From the NCBI GenBank assembly GCA_020723405.1, contig DYIY01000004.1, positions 186,001-250,000 of the forward strand: a DNA stretch of 64,000 nucleotides, read 5' to 3'. The position numbers and the translations under genes are program-made. The stretch comes from Thiobacillus denitrificans. GTDB taxonomy: Bacteria > Pseudomonadota > Gammaproteobacteria > Burkholderiales > Thiobacillaceae. Positions within the stretch are counted from its first letter, which is position 1. Each line of letters starts with the position of its first letter. This document shows positions 57,516 to 64,000 of this stretch, piece by piece. The notes beneath the pieces were generated by a model, which was not told the DNA's origin, did not search any database, and worked only from the letters and a program-made list of their open reading frames with translations.

Positions 57516-58541
57516 TCAGGCTGCCTCGCGCCGGTCCGGCGCGGGCTCAGCGTAAATCAGTCGACTGGTGCGCTCGCGGGTGCGCCAGAAAAAATCGTTG
57601 ACCGCCTCCAGTTGCGCCGCCGGGCTTTCCAACTGGTTCATGGCGTGGCGGAAGCTGGCGGAGTCGGCCAGGCCCCGGGTGTACCAGGCGATGTGCTTGC
57701 GCGCCATGCGCATGCCCGCCACCTGGCCGTAAAAAATGTAGAGATCGTCCAGATGGGCCAGCAGCAGATCGTGGATCTCGGCCACCTCCGGCGCAGGGAG
57801 CTTCACGCCGGTCTCCAGATACTGGCCGATCTCCCGGAACAGCCATGGCCGCCCCTGGGCCGCCCGGCCGATCATGATGGCGTCGGCGCCGGTGTAATCC
57901 AGCACGAACTTCGCCTTCTCCGGGCTGGTGATGTCGCCGTTGGCGATGACCGGGATGCGCGCCTCGGCCTTGACCGCCTTGATGGTGTCGTACTCGGCCT
58001 CGCCCGTGTACCCGCAGGCCCGGGTCCGCCCGTGGATGGCCAGAGCCTGGATGCCCGACTCCTGGGCGATGCGCAGGATGGCCAGGGCATTGCGGTGGGA
58101 GCGGTCCCAGCCCGTGCGGATCTTCAGGGTCACCGGCGTATCCGGCACCGCCCGGACCACCGCTGCCAGGATGCGCCCCACCAGGGGCTCGTCCTGCAAC
58201 AGGGCCGACCCGGCCATCACGTTGCACACCTTCTTGGCCGGACAGCCCATGTTGATGTCGATGATGGCGGCCCCGTTGTCGGCGTTGTAGCGGGCGGCCT
58301 CGGCCATCATGGCCGGGTCGGAACCGGCGATCTGCACCGAAACCGGCTCCACCTCCCCCGCATGGTCCGCCCGGCGGCGGGTCTTGGCCGACCCATAGAG
58401 CAGGGAGTTGGAAGTCACCATCTCCGACACCGCCATGCCCGCCCCCATCTTCTTGCAAAGCTGGCGGAACGGCCGATCCGTCACCCCCGCCATGGGCGCG
58501 ACGATCAGGTTGTTGCGAAGCTGGTGGGGGCCGATGCGCAT
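57516..58541 (-). CDS. dusB: tRNA-dihydrouridine synthase B
   Basis: A 341-residue flavoenzyme reducing uridine in the tRNA D-loop. MRIGPHQLRNNLIVAPMAGVTDRPFR, DINMGCPAKKV with the catalytic cysteine, AIHGRTRACGYTG and IANGDI are DusB features. It heads the dusB-fis-purH-purD-tsaC run. Confidence 0.96.
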   Translation of the reverse strand: MRIGPHQLRNNLIVAPMAGVTDRPFRQLCKKMGAGMAVSEMVTSNSLLYGSAKTRRRADHAGEVEPVSVQIAGSDPAMMAEAARYNADNGAAIIDINMGCPAKKVCNVMAGSALLQDEPLVGRILAAVVRAVPDTPVTLKIRTGWDRSHRNALAILRIAQESGIQALAIHGRTRACGYTGEAEYDTIKAVKAEARIPVIANGDITSPEKAKFVLDYTGADAIMIGRAAQGRPWLFREIGQYLETGVKLPAPEVAEIHDLLLAHLDDLYIFYGQVAGMRMARKHIAWYTRGLADSASFRHAMNQLESPAAQLEAVNDFFWRTRERTSRLIYAEPAPDRREAA

Positions 58542-58809
58542 GGGGATGGGGCGAAACGCCGCAGGGGGGCCGAACGGGGAAAGCTGCGTATTTTATACGC
58601 AACCCCGGCGGGGGCAAACCCGTCATCGGCGCATGGAGAAGTTGCCCCTCTCCTGGCCCGGCAGTCAGGAAGCGGGCGCGACGCCGGCCTGGTCGCCCGC
58701 AAGCCCGCGCGGTCCAGCGCCCAAGGGCGCTTTGGCAGGTCTTTACCATTGCGGCCGCCCCCCGGGCCAGGGTTACCATGATTTCCCGACCACCCCCCGG
58801 AGGATCGCC

Positions 58810-60111
58810 ATGGACCGCCGCCGCTTTCTGCTTGCCGCTTCCGCCCTGGGCCTGGGGCCTGCCCTGGCGGCGCCGGCACCCGGCAAGGCCCGGCCCCGGG
58901 TGGTCATCGTCGGGGCGGGTTACGGCGGCGCGGCCTGCGCCCGCTACCTGAAACTCTGGGAGCCCCGGGTGGAGGTGACCCTCATCGAGCCCAATCGGCA
59001 GTTCATCTCCTGCCCCATGTCCAACACGGTGATCGGCGGGCTGAACCGCTTGGCGGACATCAGTTTCCCCTACCGCTACATCCAGGCCGTGGTGGACCGC
59101 TTCGTGGCCGACAGCGTGGTGGACGTGGACACGGCCCGGCGCCGGGTGCGCACCGCCGGCGGCCAGTCCTTCGACTACGACCGGCTGGTGCTGGCCCCCG
59201 GGGTGGAACTGCTGTTCGAGCGCATCCAGGGTTACGACGAGGCCGCCCGCCAGGTGATCAAGCACGCCTGGAAAGCCAGCCCGGAGGAAACCGGCATGCT
59301 GCGCAAACAACTGGAGGCCATGCCCGACGGCGGGGTGTTCGCCATCGCCATCCCCATGGCGCCCTTCCGTTGTCCGCCGGCGCCCTACGAGCGGGTGAGC
59401 CTCATCGCCAATTACTTCAAGAAGGCCAAGCCGCGCAGCAAGATCCTCATCCTGGACGGCAACCAGGACATCATTTCCAAGAAGGCCCTGTTCACCGCCG
59501 CCTGGCAAAAGCACTACGGCTTCGGCAGCGCGGCCAGCATGATCGACTACCGCCCGGGCAACCTGGCCAGCAGCGTGGACGCCAAGGCCAGGCGCCTGTC
59601 CACCGAGTTCGAGGACGTGACGGCGGACGTCATCAACCTGGTGCCGCCCATGCGCGCCGCCGCCCTCACCGGCCGGATCGGCGCCCGCACCGGGGACGAC
59701 GGCACCTGGTGCCCGGTGGACTACCGGACCATGGAATCCACCGTGGTGCCCGGGGTGCACATCCTGGGCGATGCCATCCTGTCCAACCTGTCCAAGGCCG
59801 GGGCCCTGGCCAACAACAGCGGCAAACTGTGCGCCTCGGCCCTGGCGGAAATCTTCAACGGCCGGGAGCCGGACCCGGCGCCGGTGGTCACCAGCACCTG
59901 CTACTCGGCCAGCACCGACCACACGGCTTTCCACGTGGCCACCGTGTTCCGCTACAACCCGGCCGACAAGAGCATGGAAGTGCAGAAGGGCAGCGGTGTG
60001 TCGGACCAGGAGAGCGAAAAGGAATTTCAGCTCATGCGCGGCTGGGCCCACAACATCTGGGCCGATACCCTGGGCCTGCCCCCGGGTTACCGTTTCACCA
60101 ACCGGGTCTGA
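58810..60111 (+). CDS. fccB: Flavocytochrome c sulfide dehydrogenase, flavoprotein subunit
   Basis: A 433-residue exported flavoprotein. It has a Tat signal (MDRRRFLLAASALGLG), the FAD-binding VVIVGAGYGGAACARYL, and two redox cysteine sites, SCPMSN and FRCPPAP, matching the CysS-CysS pair of FccB. The C-terminal FCSD flavin-binding domain ends ADTLGLPPGYRFTNRV. It oxidises sulfide to sulfur in the periplasm. The haem subunit gene (fccA) is not adjacent. The ATG at 58810 has GGAGGA in front. Confidence 0.9.
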   Translation: MDRRRFLLAASALGLGPALAAPAPGKARPRVVIVGAGYGGAACARYLKLWEPRVEVTLIEPNRQFISCPMSNTVIGGLNRLADISFPYRYIQAVVDRFVADSVVDVDTARRRVRTAGGQSFDYDRLVLAPGVELLFERIQGYDEAARQVIKHAWKASPEETGMLRKQLEAMPDGGVFAIAIPMAPFRCPPAPYERVSLIANYFKKAKPRSKILILDGNQDIISKKALFTAAWQKHYGFGSAASMIDYRPGNLASSVDAKARRLSTEFEDVTADVINLVPPMRAAALTGRIGARTGDDGTWCPVDYRTMESTVVPGVHILGDAILSNLSKAGALANNSGKLCASALAEIFNGREPDPAPVVTSTCYSASTDHTAFHVATVFRYNPADKSMEVQKGSGVSDQESEKEFQLMRGWAHNIWADTLGLPPGYRFTNRV

Positions 60112-60230
60112 ACGGCCCCGCTTGTAGGCGGGCATGAAGTGGGCTAAGGTCCATTTGCCGACTATTTTGATCGGGAATAGGCCCCGAACCGGCATCCGCT
60201 GCAAGCGCCGCAATCCGCCCGGAGACTGTC

Positions 60231-62054
60231 ATGCAAGCCGTGAACCTGGAGGGCCAGACCCCTGGCCGTCTGTTTCTGCTGATCTTCATTCCCGTGGCCC
60301 TGCTCATTCTGGGTGGCGCTTGGTACGTGGCCCACGAACGTTATCAGTCGGAAATGGCCCTGGTGAAGAGCGACGAGGTCAGCAAGGTGGTCATGGGCGT
60401 CATGCGCCTGGACGACGAACTCCACGATCCTCTCGCCCACCTGCGCACCCTGGCCGCCAAGCCAGCCCTGGCCCGGGCCCTGGACGGTGCGTCCGGCGGC
60501 GCGGGGGAACTGGAAACCGAATTCGCCCGACTGCTGACTTTCCAGACCAGCTACGACAAGGTGCGCTGGATCGACGAAACAGGCCGGGAGCGGGTGCGGG
60601 TCAACCTGATCGATGGCCAGGCCAGGGCGGTGTCCAGCAGCCAATTGCAGGTCGTGGCCGAACGCAACTACTTCCGCGAAGCCATGCAGCTCAATCCGGG
60701 GCAGATCTACGTGTCGCCCCTGGATCTGAACACGGAGCAAGGCAAAGTGGACCTGCCGCCCAAACCCATGCTGCGCCTGGCCACGCCCTTGGCGGATACC
60801 CGGGGCCGACCCCGGGGCGTGCTGCTCCTCAACGTGGCCGCCGCCAACCTGCTGGACGCCTTCACCAAAAGCCTGGTGGATGCCCGTGACCACGTCGCCC
60901 TGGTCAACAGCGACGGCTACTGGCTGCGCAGTTCCGACGGGGACGACGCATGGGGCTTCATGCTGGGCAAGCCCCAGGCCAGTCTGGCCAGCCGCCATCC
61001 GGCCGCCTGGAAGGCCATGACCGCCATTCCCGCCGGACAGGTTGAACTGGGCGACGGCCTGTGGACGTGGAGCACGGTTTATCCCCTCAAGCAGGAATCG
61101 GGCGGCGCCACCCCGTCCATCCCCGCCTGGCTGGTGGTGGGCCACCTGGGTCCCCAACGTCTGGATCTCATCCGCCAGGAAGCCTGGCCCGCCGTACTCA
61201 ACGTGGCCGTCCTGGTGCTGTCGGTGTTCGCCTTCCTGTCCGCCTGGCTGGCCCGGGCCCTGATCGGCCGCTATCTGGCCGTGGCCGACGGGGTGCGGGC
61301 CCATGCCGATGCCGAGAACGCCAAGCGCATGTGCGAGGTGCTGGAACGCTTCCATCTGGTGGTGGAAGCCAACGCCAACGGTCTGCTGGTGGTCAACCAG
61401 CGGGGCCGCATCGTCATGGCCAACCCGGCTCTGGAACGCATGTTCGGCCACCCGTCGGGCAGCCTGGTGGGCAAGCCCATGGAGGTGTTGTTGCCCGAAG
61501 CCCTGCGTCACGGCCATGCCGCCCTGCGCGACGGCTACCTGGCCAATCCTGCCTCGCGCCCCATGGGCCTGGGTCGGGAACTCACCGGCCAGCGCCTGGA
61601 CGGCAGCCAGTTCCCTGTGGAAATCAGCCTGAGCCCCTTCACCGAAAATGGCCAACTTCTGGTCGATGCGGTGGTGGTGGACATCACCGCACGCAAGCAG
61701 GCCGAGAACCGTTTGCGCCAGCGGGAAGCCCATCTGGCCATGCTCGTTGACAGCCATCCGGAGGGTTTGTTGGTGGTGGACGGGACGGGCCGCATCGAGA
61801 TCGCCAATCCGGCTGCGGAAGCCTTGCTGGGCTATGAGCGGGGCGAACTGGCGGGTCTGGAGGCCGCAGATCTGCTGCACGAGGGGGACGGGCAGGGACA
61901 CCCCCTGCTGGATCCTGCGCCGCCCAGGGGTGAGCACAGTCTACTGGGCCGGCACAAGGATGGATCGACGGTGAAACTGTCGGTCAATCTGGCCCGCTTC
62001 AGCGATGGCGGGCAGGCTTACACCCAGGCCACCCTGCGACCGCGCAGCGGCTGA
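60231..62054 (+). CDS. Membrane sensor with Cache-like and two PAS domains, no output domain
   Basis: A 607-residue inner-membrane protein. Membrane helices lie at about residues 14-33 and 327-347, with a periplasmic dCache-like sensor between (ERNYFREAMQLNPGQIYVSPLDL; WLRSSDGDDAWGFML). Two cytoplasmic PAS domains follow (LVVEANANGLLVVNQRGRIVMANPALERMFG; LVDSHPEGLLVVDGTGRIEIANPAAEALLGY). The second ends at the stop codon; no kinase, GGDEF, EAL or methyl-accepting region is attached and no further frame restores one. Confidence 0.85.
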   Translation: MQAVNLEGQTPGRLFLLIFIPVALLILGGAWYVAHERYQSEMALVKSDEVSKVVMGVMRLDDELHDPLAHLRTLAAKPALARALDGASGGAGELETEFARLLTFQTSYDKVRWIDETGRERVRVNLIDGQARAVSSSQLQVVAERNYFREAMQLNPGQIYVSPLDLNTEQGKVDLPPKPMLRLATPLADTRGRPRGVLLLNVAAANLLDAFTKSLVDARDHVALVNSDGYWLRSSDGDDAWGFMLGKPQASLASRHPAAWKAMTAIPAGQVELGDGLWTWSTVYPLKQESGGATPSIPAWLVVGHLGPQRLDLIRQEAWPAVLNVAVLVLSVFAFLSAWLARALIGRYLAVADGVRAHADAENAKRMCEVLERFHLVVEANANGLLVVNQRGRIVMANPALERMFGHPSGSLVGKPMEVLLPEALRHGHAALRDGYLANPASRPMGLGRELTGQRLDGSQFPVEISLSPFTENGQLLVDAVVVDITARKQAENRLRQREAHLAMLVDSHPEGLLVVDGTGRIEIANPAAEALLGYERGELAGLEAADLLHEGDGQGHPLLDPAPPRGEHSLLGRHKDGSTVKLSVNLARFSDGGQAYTQATLRPRSG

Positions 62055-62063
62055 ACCCGGGGA

Positions 62064-62447
62064 TCAGCCCGCCGCCTGGGGTTTGGCAGGCTTCTTGTGG
62101 GGCTTGTGGAAGGCCTTCTTGGGCTTGCCGCCGCCGCCTCCACCGCCCCCCCCCCCGCCCTGGGGCCGGGGCTTGCCACCACCACCACCGGACTTGTGCT
62201 TGTTGCCGGCGCCGCCCGGCTGGCCATCACCCAGAACGGAGGGCAGGGGGCCGTCCACCCGGTTGCCCGGGGCCAGGGTGATTTCCAGTTCGTTGATTTC
62301 GTCCCATTGGGCCTCGGTTCGCTGGCTGTCGGGGATGGCCAACAGTTGCTGGAGACGGCGGCGAGGCGCCATGGGCTGGGGGGCCTGCGGCTGCGGATTG
62401 GCAGTCTGGGGCTCGGTATCGAGGAAGTCGGGCGTATCGTCACTCAT
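62064..62447 (-). CDS. Gly/Pro/Lys-rich hypothetical protein
   Basis: A 127-residue protein. The N-terminal 75 residues include an ordered-looking QLLAIPDSQRTEAQWDEINELEITLA; the rest is glycine-rich with a basic KPKKAFHKPHKKP end. No family is recognised. The basic, flexible tail suggests nucleic-acid or ribosome contact, but this is speculation. The gene overlaps nothing and is convergent with the PAS sensor. Confidence 0.65.
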   Translation of the reverse strand: MSDDTPDFLDTEPQTANPQPQAPQPMAPRRRLQQLLAIPDSQRTEAQWDEINELEITLAPGNRVDGPLPSVLGDGQPGGAGNKHKSGGGGGKPRPQGGGGGGGGGGGKPKKAFHKPHKKPAKPQAAG

Positions 62448-62658
62448 GCCGGCATTATCCCGGAAGCGGGCCTTTCGGTGAAATGGCAGGGAAACCCGGT
62501 CCGGACAGAGGCTCGTGCCGATGCAATCTTGCCCCTCCCCGGCGGATCGGTTCCGAGTTGGAAGGATACACCGGCCGGCCCCGGGTGGCGTGCTGGGCGC
62601 GGGGCAAAAGAATTTCCCGGCCCTGCCGATAACCCCCTTGTTCGGAGGACAGTCCACC

Positions 62659-63174
62659 ATGAGCGAAATCGACACCCTGCGCCAGGACATCCAGAGCCTG
62701 GTCGAGGAACTGCGCGCCACCCTGTGCGACATCGGCGATGAAGACGTGCCGGAAACCAACGTGGTCAGCAATGCCCGGGACCGGCTGCGCTATATATCCG
62801 CCCTCACCGAGCAGTCGGCGGGGCAGACCCTGAACGCGGCCGAGGCCGTGTCGGACCGGCTTCGCGCCCAGCAGGAGCGGGCCCGGGTGCTGCTTAAACG
62901 CACCCGCTCCCCGGAAATCCGGGCCTTCCTGGAATCCCTGGCGGCGGAACACGGCCAGAGCAGTCATGACCTGACCGAGATCATCCAGGCCCAGGCCTTC
63001 CAGGATCTGGTGGGCCAGGTGGTGAACAAGCTCATGGTCATGGTCCAACGCATGGAAGACAACCTGGTCCACCTGCTGGTGAAGGACGAGCCCGACCCGG
63101 GTCTGTTGGCCGGCCCGGCAGTGACGCCCCAGGCATCCATCTCCCAGGACGACGTGGACAGTCTGTTCGGCTGA
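62659..63174 (+). CDS. CheZ-like phosphatase
   Basis: A 171-residue helical protein. The catalytic motif is IIQAQAFQDLVGQVVNK, with D116 and Q120 in the D-X3-Q spacing of CheZ. The C-terminus ASISQDDVDSLFG is the typical CheY-binding tail. CheZ dephosphorylates CheY-P in chemotaxis. It is shorter than the classical CheZ (about 214 residues), and no che or fla gene is nearby, so it may serve another receiver. The ATG at 62659 follows GGAGGA. Confidence 0.85.
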   Translation: MSEIDTLRQDIQSLVEELRATLCDIGDEDVPETNVVSNARDRLRYISALTEQSAGQTLNAAEAVSDRLRAQQERARVLLKRTRSPEIRAFLESLAAEHGQSSHDLTEIIQAQAFQDLVGQVVNKLMVMVQRMEDNLVHLLVKDEPDPGLLAGPAVTPQASISQDDVDSLFG

Positions 63175-63186
63175 AGACGGCCCGGC

Positions 63187-63297
63187 CTAAACCACCTTGA
63201 ACAGGTACAGCATGCCGAAGTGGAAGACGGCGAACAGGGCCACGCCTACCACGACGGCCAGGTTCTCGCTTTTCTCGAAAATCTTCTGGTAGTTCAC
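63187..63297 (-). CDS. 36-residue single-span membrane protein
   Basis: A small frame starting at GTG (63297) with AGGAG at good distance reads MNYQKIFEKSENLAVVVGVALFAVFHF and ends LYLFKVV. It has one hydrophobic helix and a short charged N-terminus. It is divergent from the FNR/DNR-box operon and may share its regulation; small subunits of haem-copper enzymes look like this, but identity is unknown. Confidence 0.6.
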   Translation of the reverse strand: MNYQKIFEKSENLAVVVGVALFAVFHFGMLYLFKVV

Positions 63298-63367
63298 GAC
63301 GCACTCCTGGGGTCGATGCAAACACCCCCACCTTAAAACCGGCTCCGGACCCCGTCGAGGGGGCCCC

Positions 63368-63381
63368 TTGACCTGGGTCAA
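63368..63381. promoter_or_regulatory. FNR/DNR-type box 1
   Basis: TTGACCTGGGTCAA is a perfect palindrome of the TTGAC-N4-GTCAA form, lying between the small membrane gene and the plus-strand operon. It is about 70 bases upstream of the small gene's start and could serve either direction. Confidence 0.75.
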
Positions 63382-63397
63382 TACCCGACCAGCCCGG

Positions 63398-63411
63398 TTG
63401 ACAATCATCAA
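63398..63411. promoter_or_regulatory. FNR/DNR-type box 2
   Basis: TTGACAATCATCAA matches TTGAY-N4-RTCAA. Its centre lies 30 bases from box 1 (about three helical turns). TAACCT at 63433-63438 downstream would put the box centre near -41.5, a class II activation site for the operon starting at 63469. Confidence 0.72.
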
Positions 63412-63468
63412 TGAGGGGCCACCCGCCCCTGCCTAACCTGCGCTCCATTCCAGCCACCGGAGCGCGCC

Positions 63469-63813
63469 ATGATCGAACCCGTCCACCTCGCCGACTTCTT
63501 CACCGTGTTCTTCTCGGCGGCCATGGTGATTCTGTTCGGCGCCCTCTACGCCCTGCTGTTCGCCTTCAGCCGGGTGGGCCAGCGGCCGGGCCTGATGCCC
63601 CTGGCCTATCTGAGCTACCTGGGCCTGGCCGCCGCCGCCCTGATCCTGGCCCGGGCCGCCAACCTGCACGGCCCCTTCTGGACCCCGGTGGTGGGCCTCA
63701 TGCTGGCCGGCTACCTGGCCGCCCCCCACTTCATCTTCCGTCTGTGCGTCGATACCCATCTGGTGGAGGACGCCGACGAATCCAGCCTTTTCCCAACCCG
63801 GCAAGGAGGTTAG
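63469..63813 (+). CDS. Three-helix membrane protein upstream of a NorC-like gene
   Basis: A 114-residue membrane protein with three hydrophobic segments (FTVFFSAAMVILFGALYALLF; LMPLAYLSYLGLAAAALILA; VVGLMLAGYLAAPHFIFRL). I do not recognise a named family. Two FNR/DNR boxes precede it and a probable c-type cytochrome anchor gene follows after 4 bases, so it likely belongs to a respiratory NO or O2 reductase operon. Confidence 0.65.
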   Translation: MIEPVHLADFFTVFFSAAMVILFGALYALLFAFSRVGQRPGLMPLAYLSYLGLAAAALILARAANLHGPFWTPVVGLMLAGYLAAPHFIFRLCVDTHLVEDADESSLFPTRQGG

Positions 63814-63817
63814 AACC

Positions 63818-64000
63818 ATGCAAACGACCCCACTGTGGTGGGCCTCGGATTCCTTCTGGCGAAAGATGGCCATCTGGATCACCGGCGGCTCCTTCATCGT
63901 GCTCATCTTTCTCACCTTCGACACCCTGTCCTACATCACGGCCGGGGGCAAGCAGGTGCCGGGCTACGCCGTCATCAACCAGCGCATCGACTACCGGTTC
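63818..64000 (+). CDS. N-terminus of a membrane-anchored protein, probably a NorC-like cytochrome c (runs off right edge)
   Basis: 61 codons are visible. MQTTPLWWASDSFWRKMAIW leads into one membrane helix (ITGGSFIVLIFLTFDTLSYI), followed by a periplasmic GKQVPGYAVINQRIDYRF. A single N-terminal anchor before a soluble domain, behind FNR/DNR boxes, fits the small cytochrome c subunit of NO reductase-like enzymes. The CXXCH motif would lie outside the window. AAGGAGG precedes the ATG. Confidence 0.5.
   Translation, partial: MQTTPLWWASDSFWRKMAIWITGGSFIVLIFLTFDTLSYITAGGKQVPGYAVINQRIDYRF

Overview
The window is high-GC, densely packed chromosomal DNA. Gene content points to a betaproteobacterium, most likely Rhodocyclales-like: a TorF-type porin with glnK and amtB, a Nudix-ThiE fusion, UbiK, a DUF971 protein, a dusB-fis-purH-purD run, a RegB/RegA-type redox pair, a NosA/OprC-type copper receptor and flavocytochrome c sulfide dehydrogenase. 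At the right edge an operon behind two FNR/DNR boxes suggests denitrification or NO metabolism. This assignment is inferred from gene families; no rRNA marker is present.

Layout. 1-10.2 kb: start of an unknown gene behind a possible sigma-54 promoter, tRNA-Phe, envelope genes (GT4 glycosyltransferase, PAP2), a fructosamine kinase, rpmE, a GT39 membrane glycosyltransferase, mobA, yidD, a STAS protein and hslV, then regA/regB on the minus strand. 10.2-13 kb: a regulatory region with two identically built operator-promoters, a predicted 56-nt RNA, a copper TonB receptor and a PCu(A)C chaperone. 13-16.7 kb (minus): phoU, FixH-like protein, Nudix-ThiE, M48 protease, ubiK. 16.7-19.6 kb: sigma-54-driven porin-glnK-amtB operon.

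19.6-44.6 kb is a type VI secretion (T6SS) locus. One arm (minus) is tssB-C-hcp-E-F-G-H with a TPR lipoprotein; the divergent arm (plus) is tssJ-K-L-vgrG. tssA, tssM and a PAAR gene are absent from the window. Behind vgrG lies a 12-kb recombining effector region: a perfect 1,622-bp copy of the vgrG 3' core 4,421 bp downstream, two different vgrG tails, a SleB-like hydrolase with immunity gene, a dead muramidase-immunity pair, a PoNe-type nuclease with DUF1911 immunity, and a second decayed nuclease/DUF3396 immunity cassette. The two nuclease cassettes are flanked by the same pair of short repeats: a 44-bp toxin-linker repeat upstream and a 180-bp repeat downstream that encodes a shared 57-residue C-terminus of two otherwise unrelated immunity proteins. 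This cassette architecture is the most interesting part of the window. It ends in a vgrG scrap fused to a broken DUF302 gene.

44.6-64 kb is housekeeping: lipoprotein, ubiD, a cNMP-rhodanese protein, an ankyrin protein, a large class A penicillin-binding protein, hemF, a CBS protein, a TsaC-like protein, purD, purH, fis, dusB, fccB, a PAS sensor without an output domain, a CheZ-like phosphatase, and the start of an FNR/DNR-controlled membrane operon running off the right edge.
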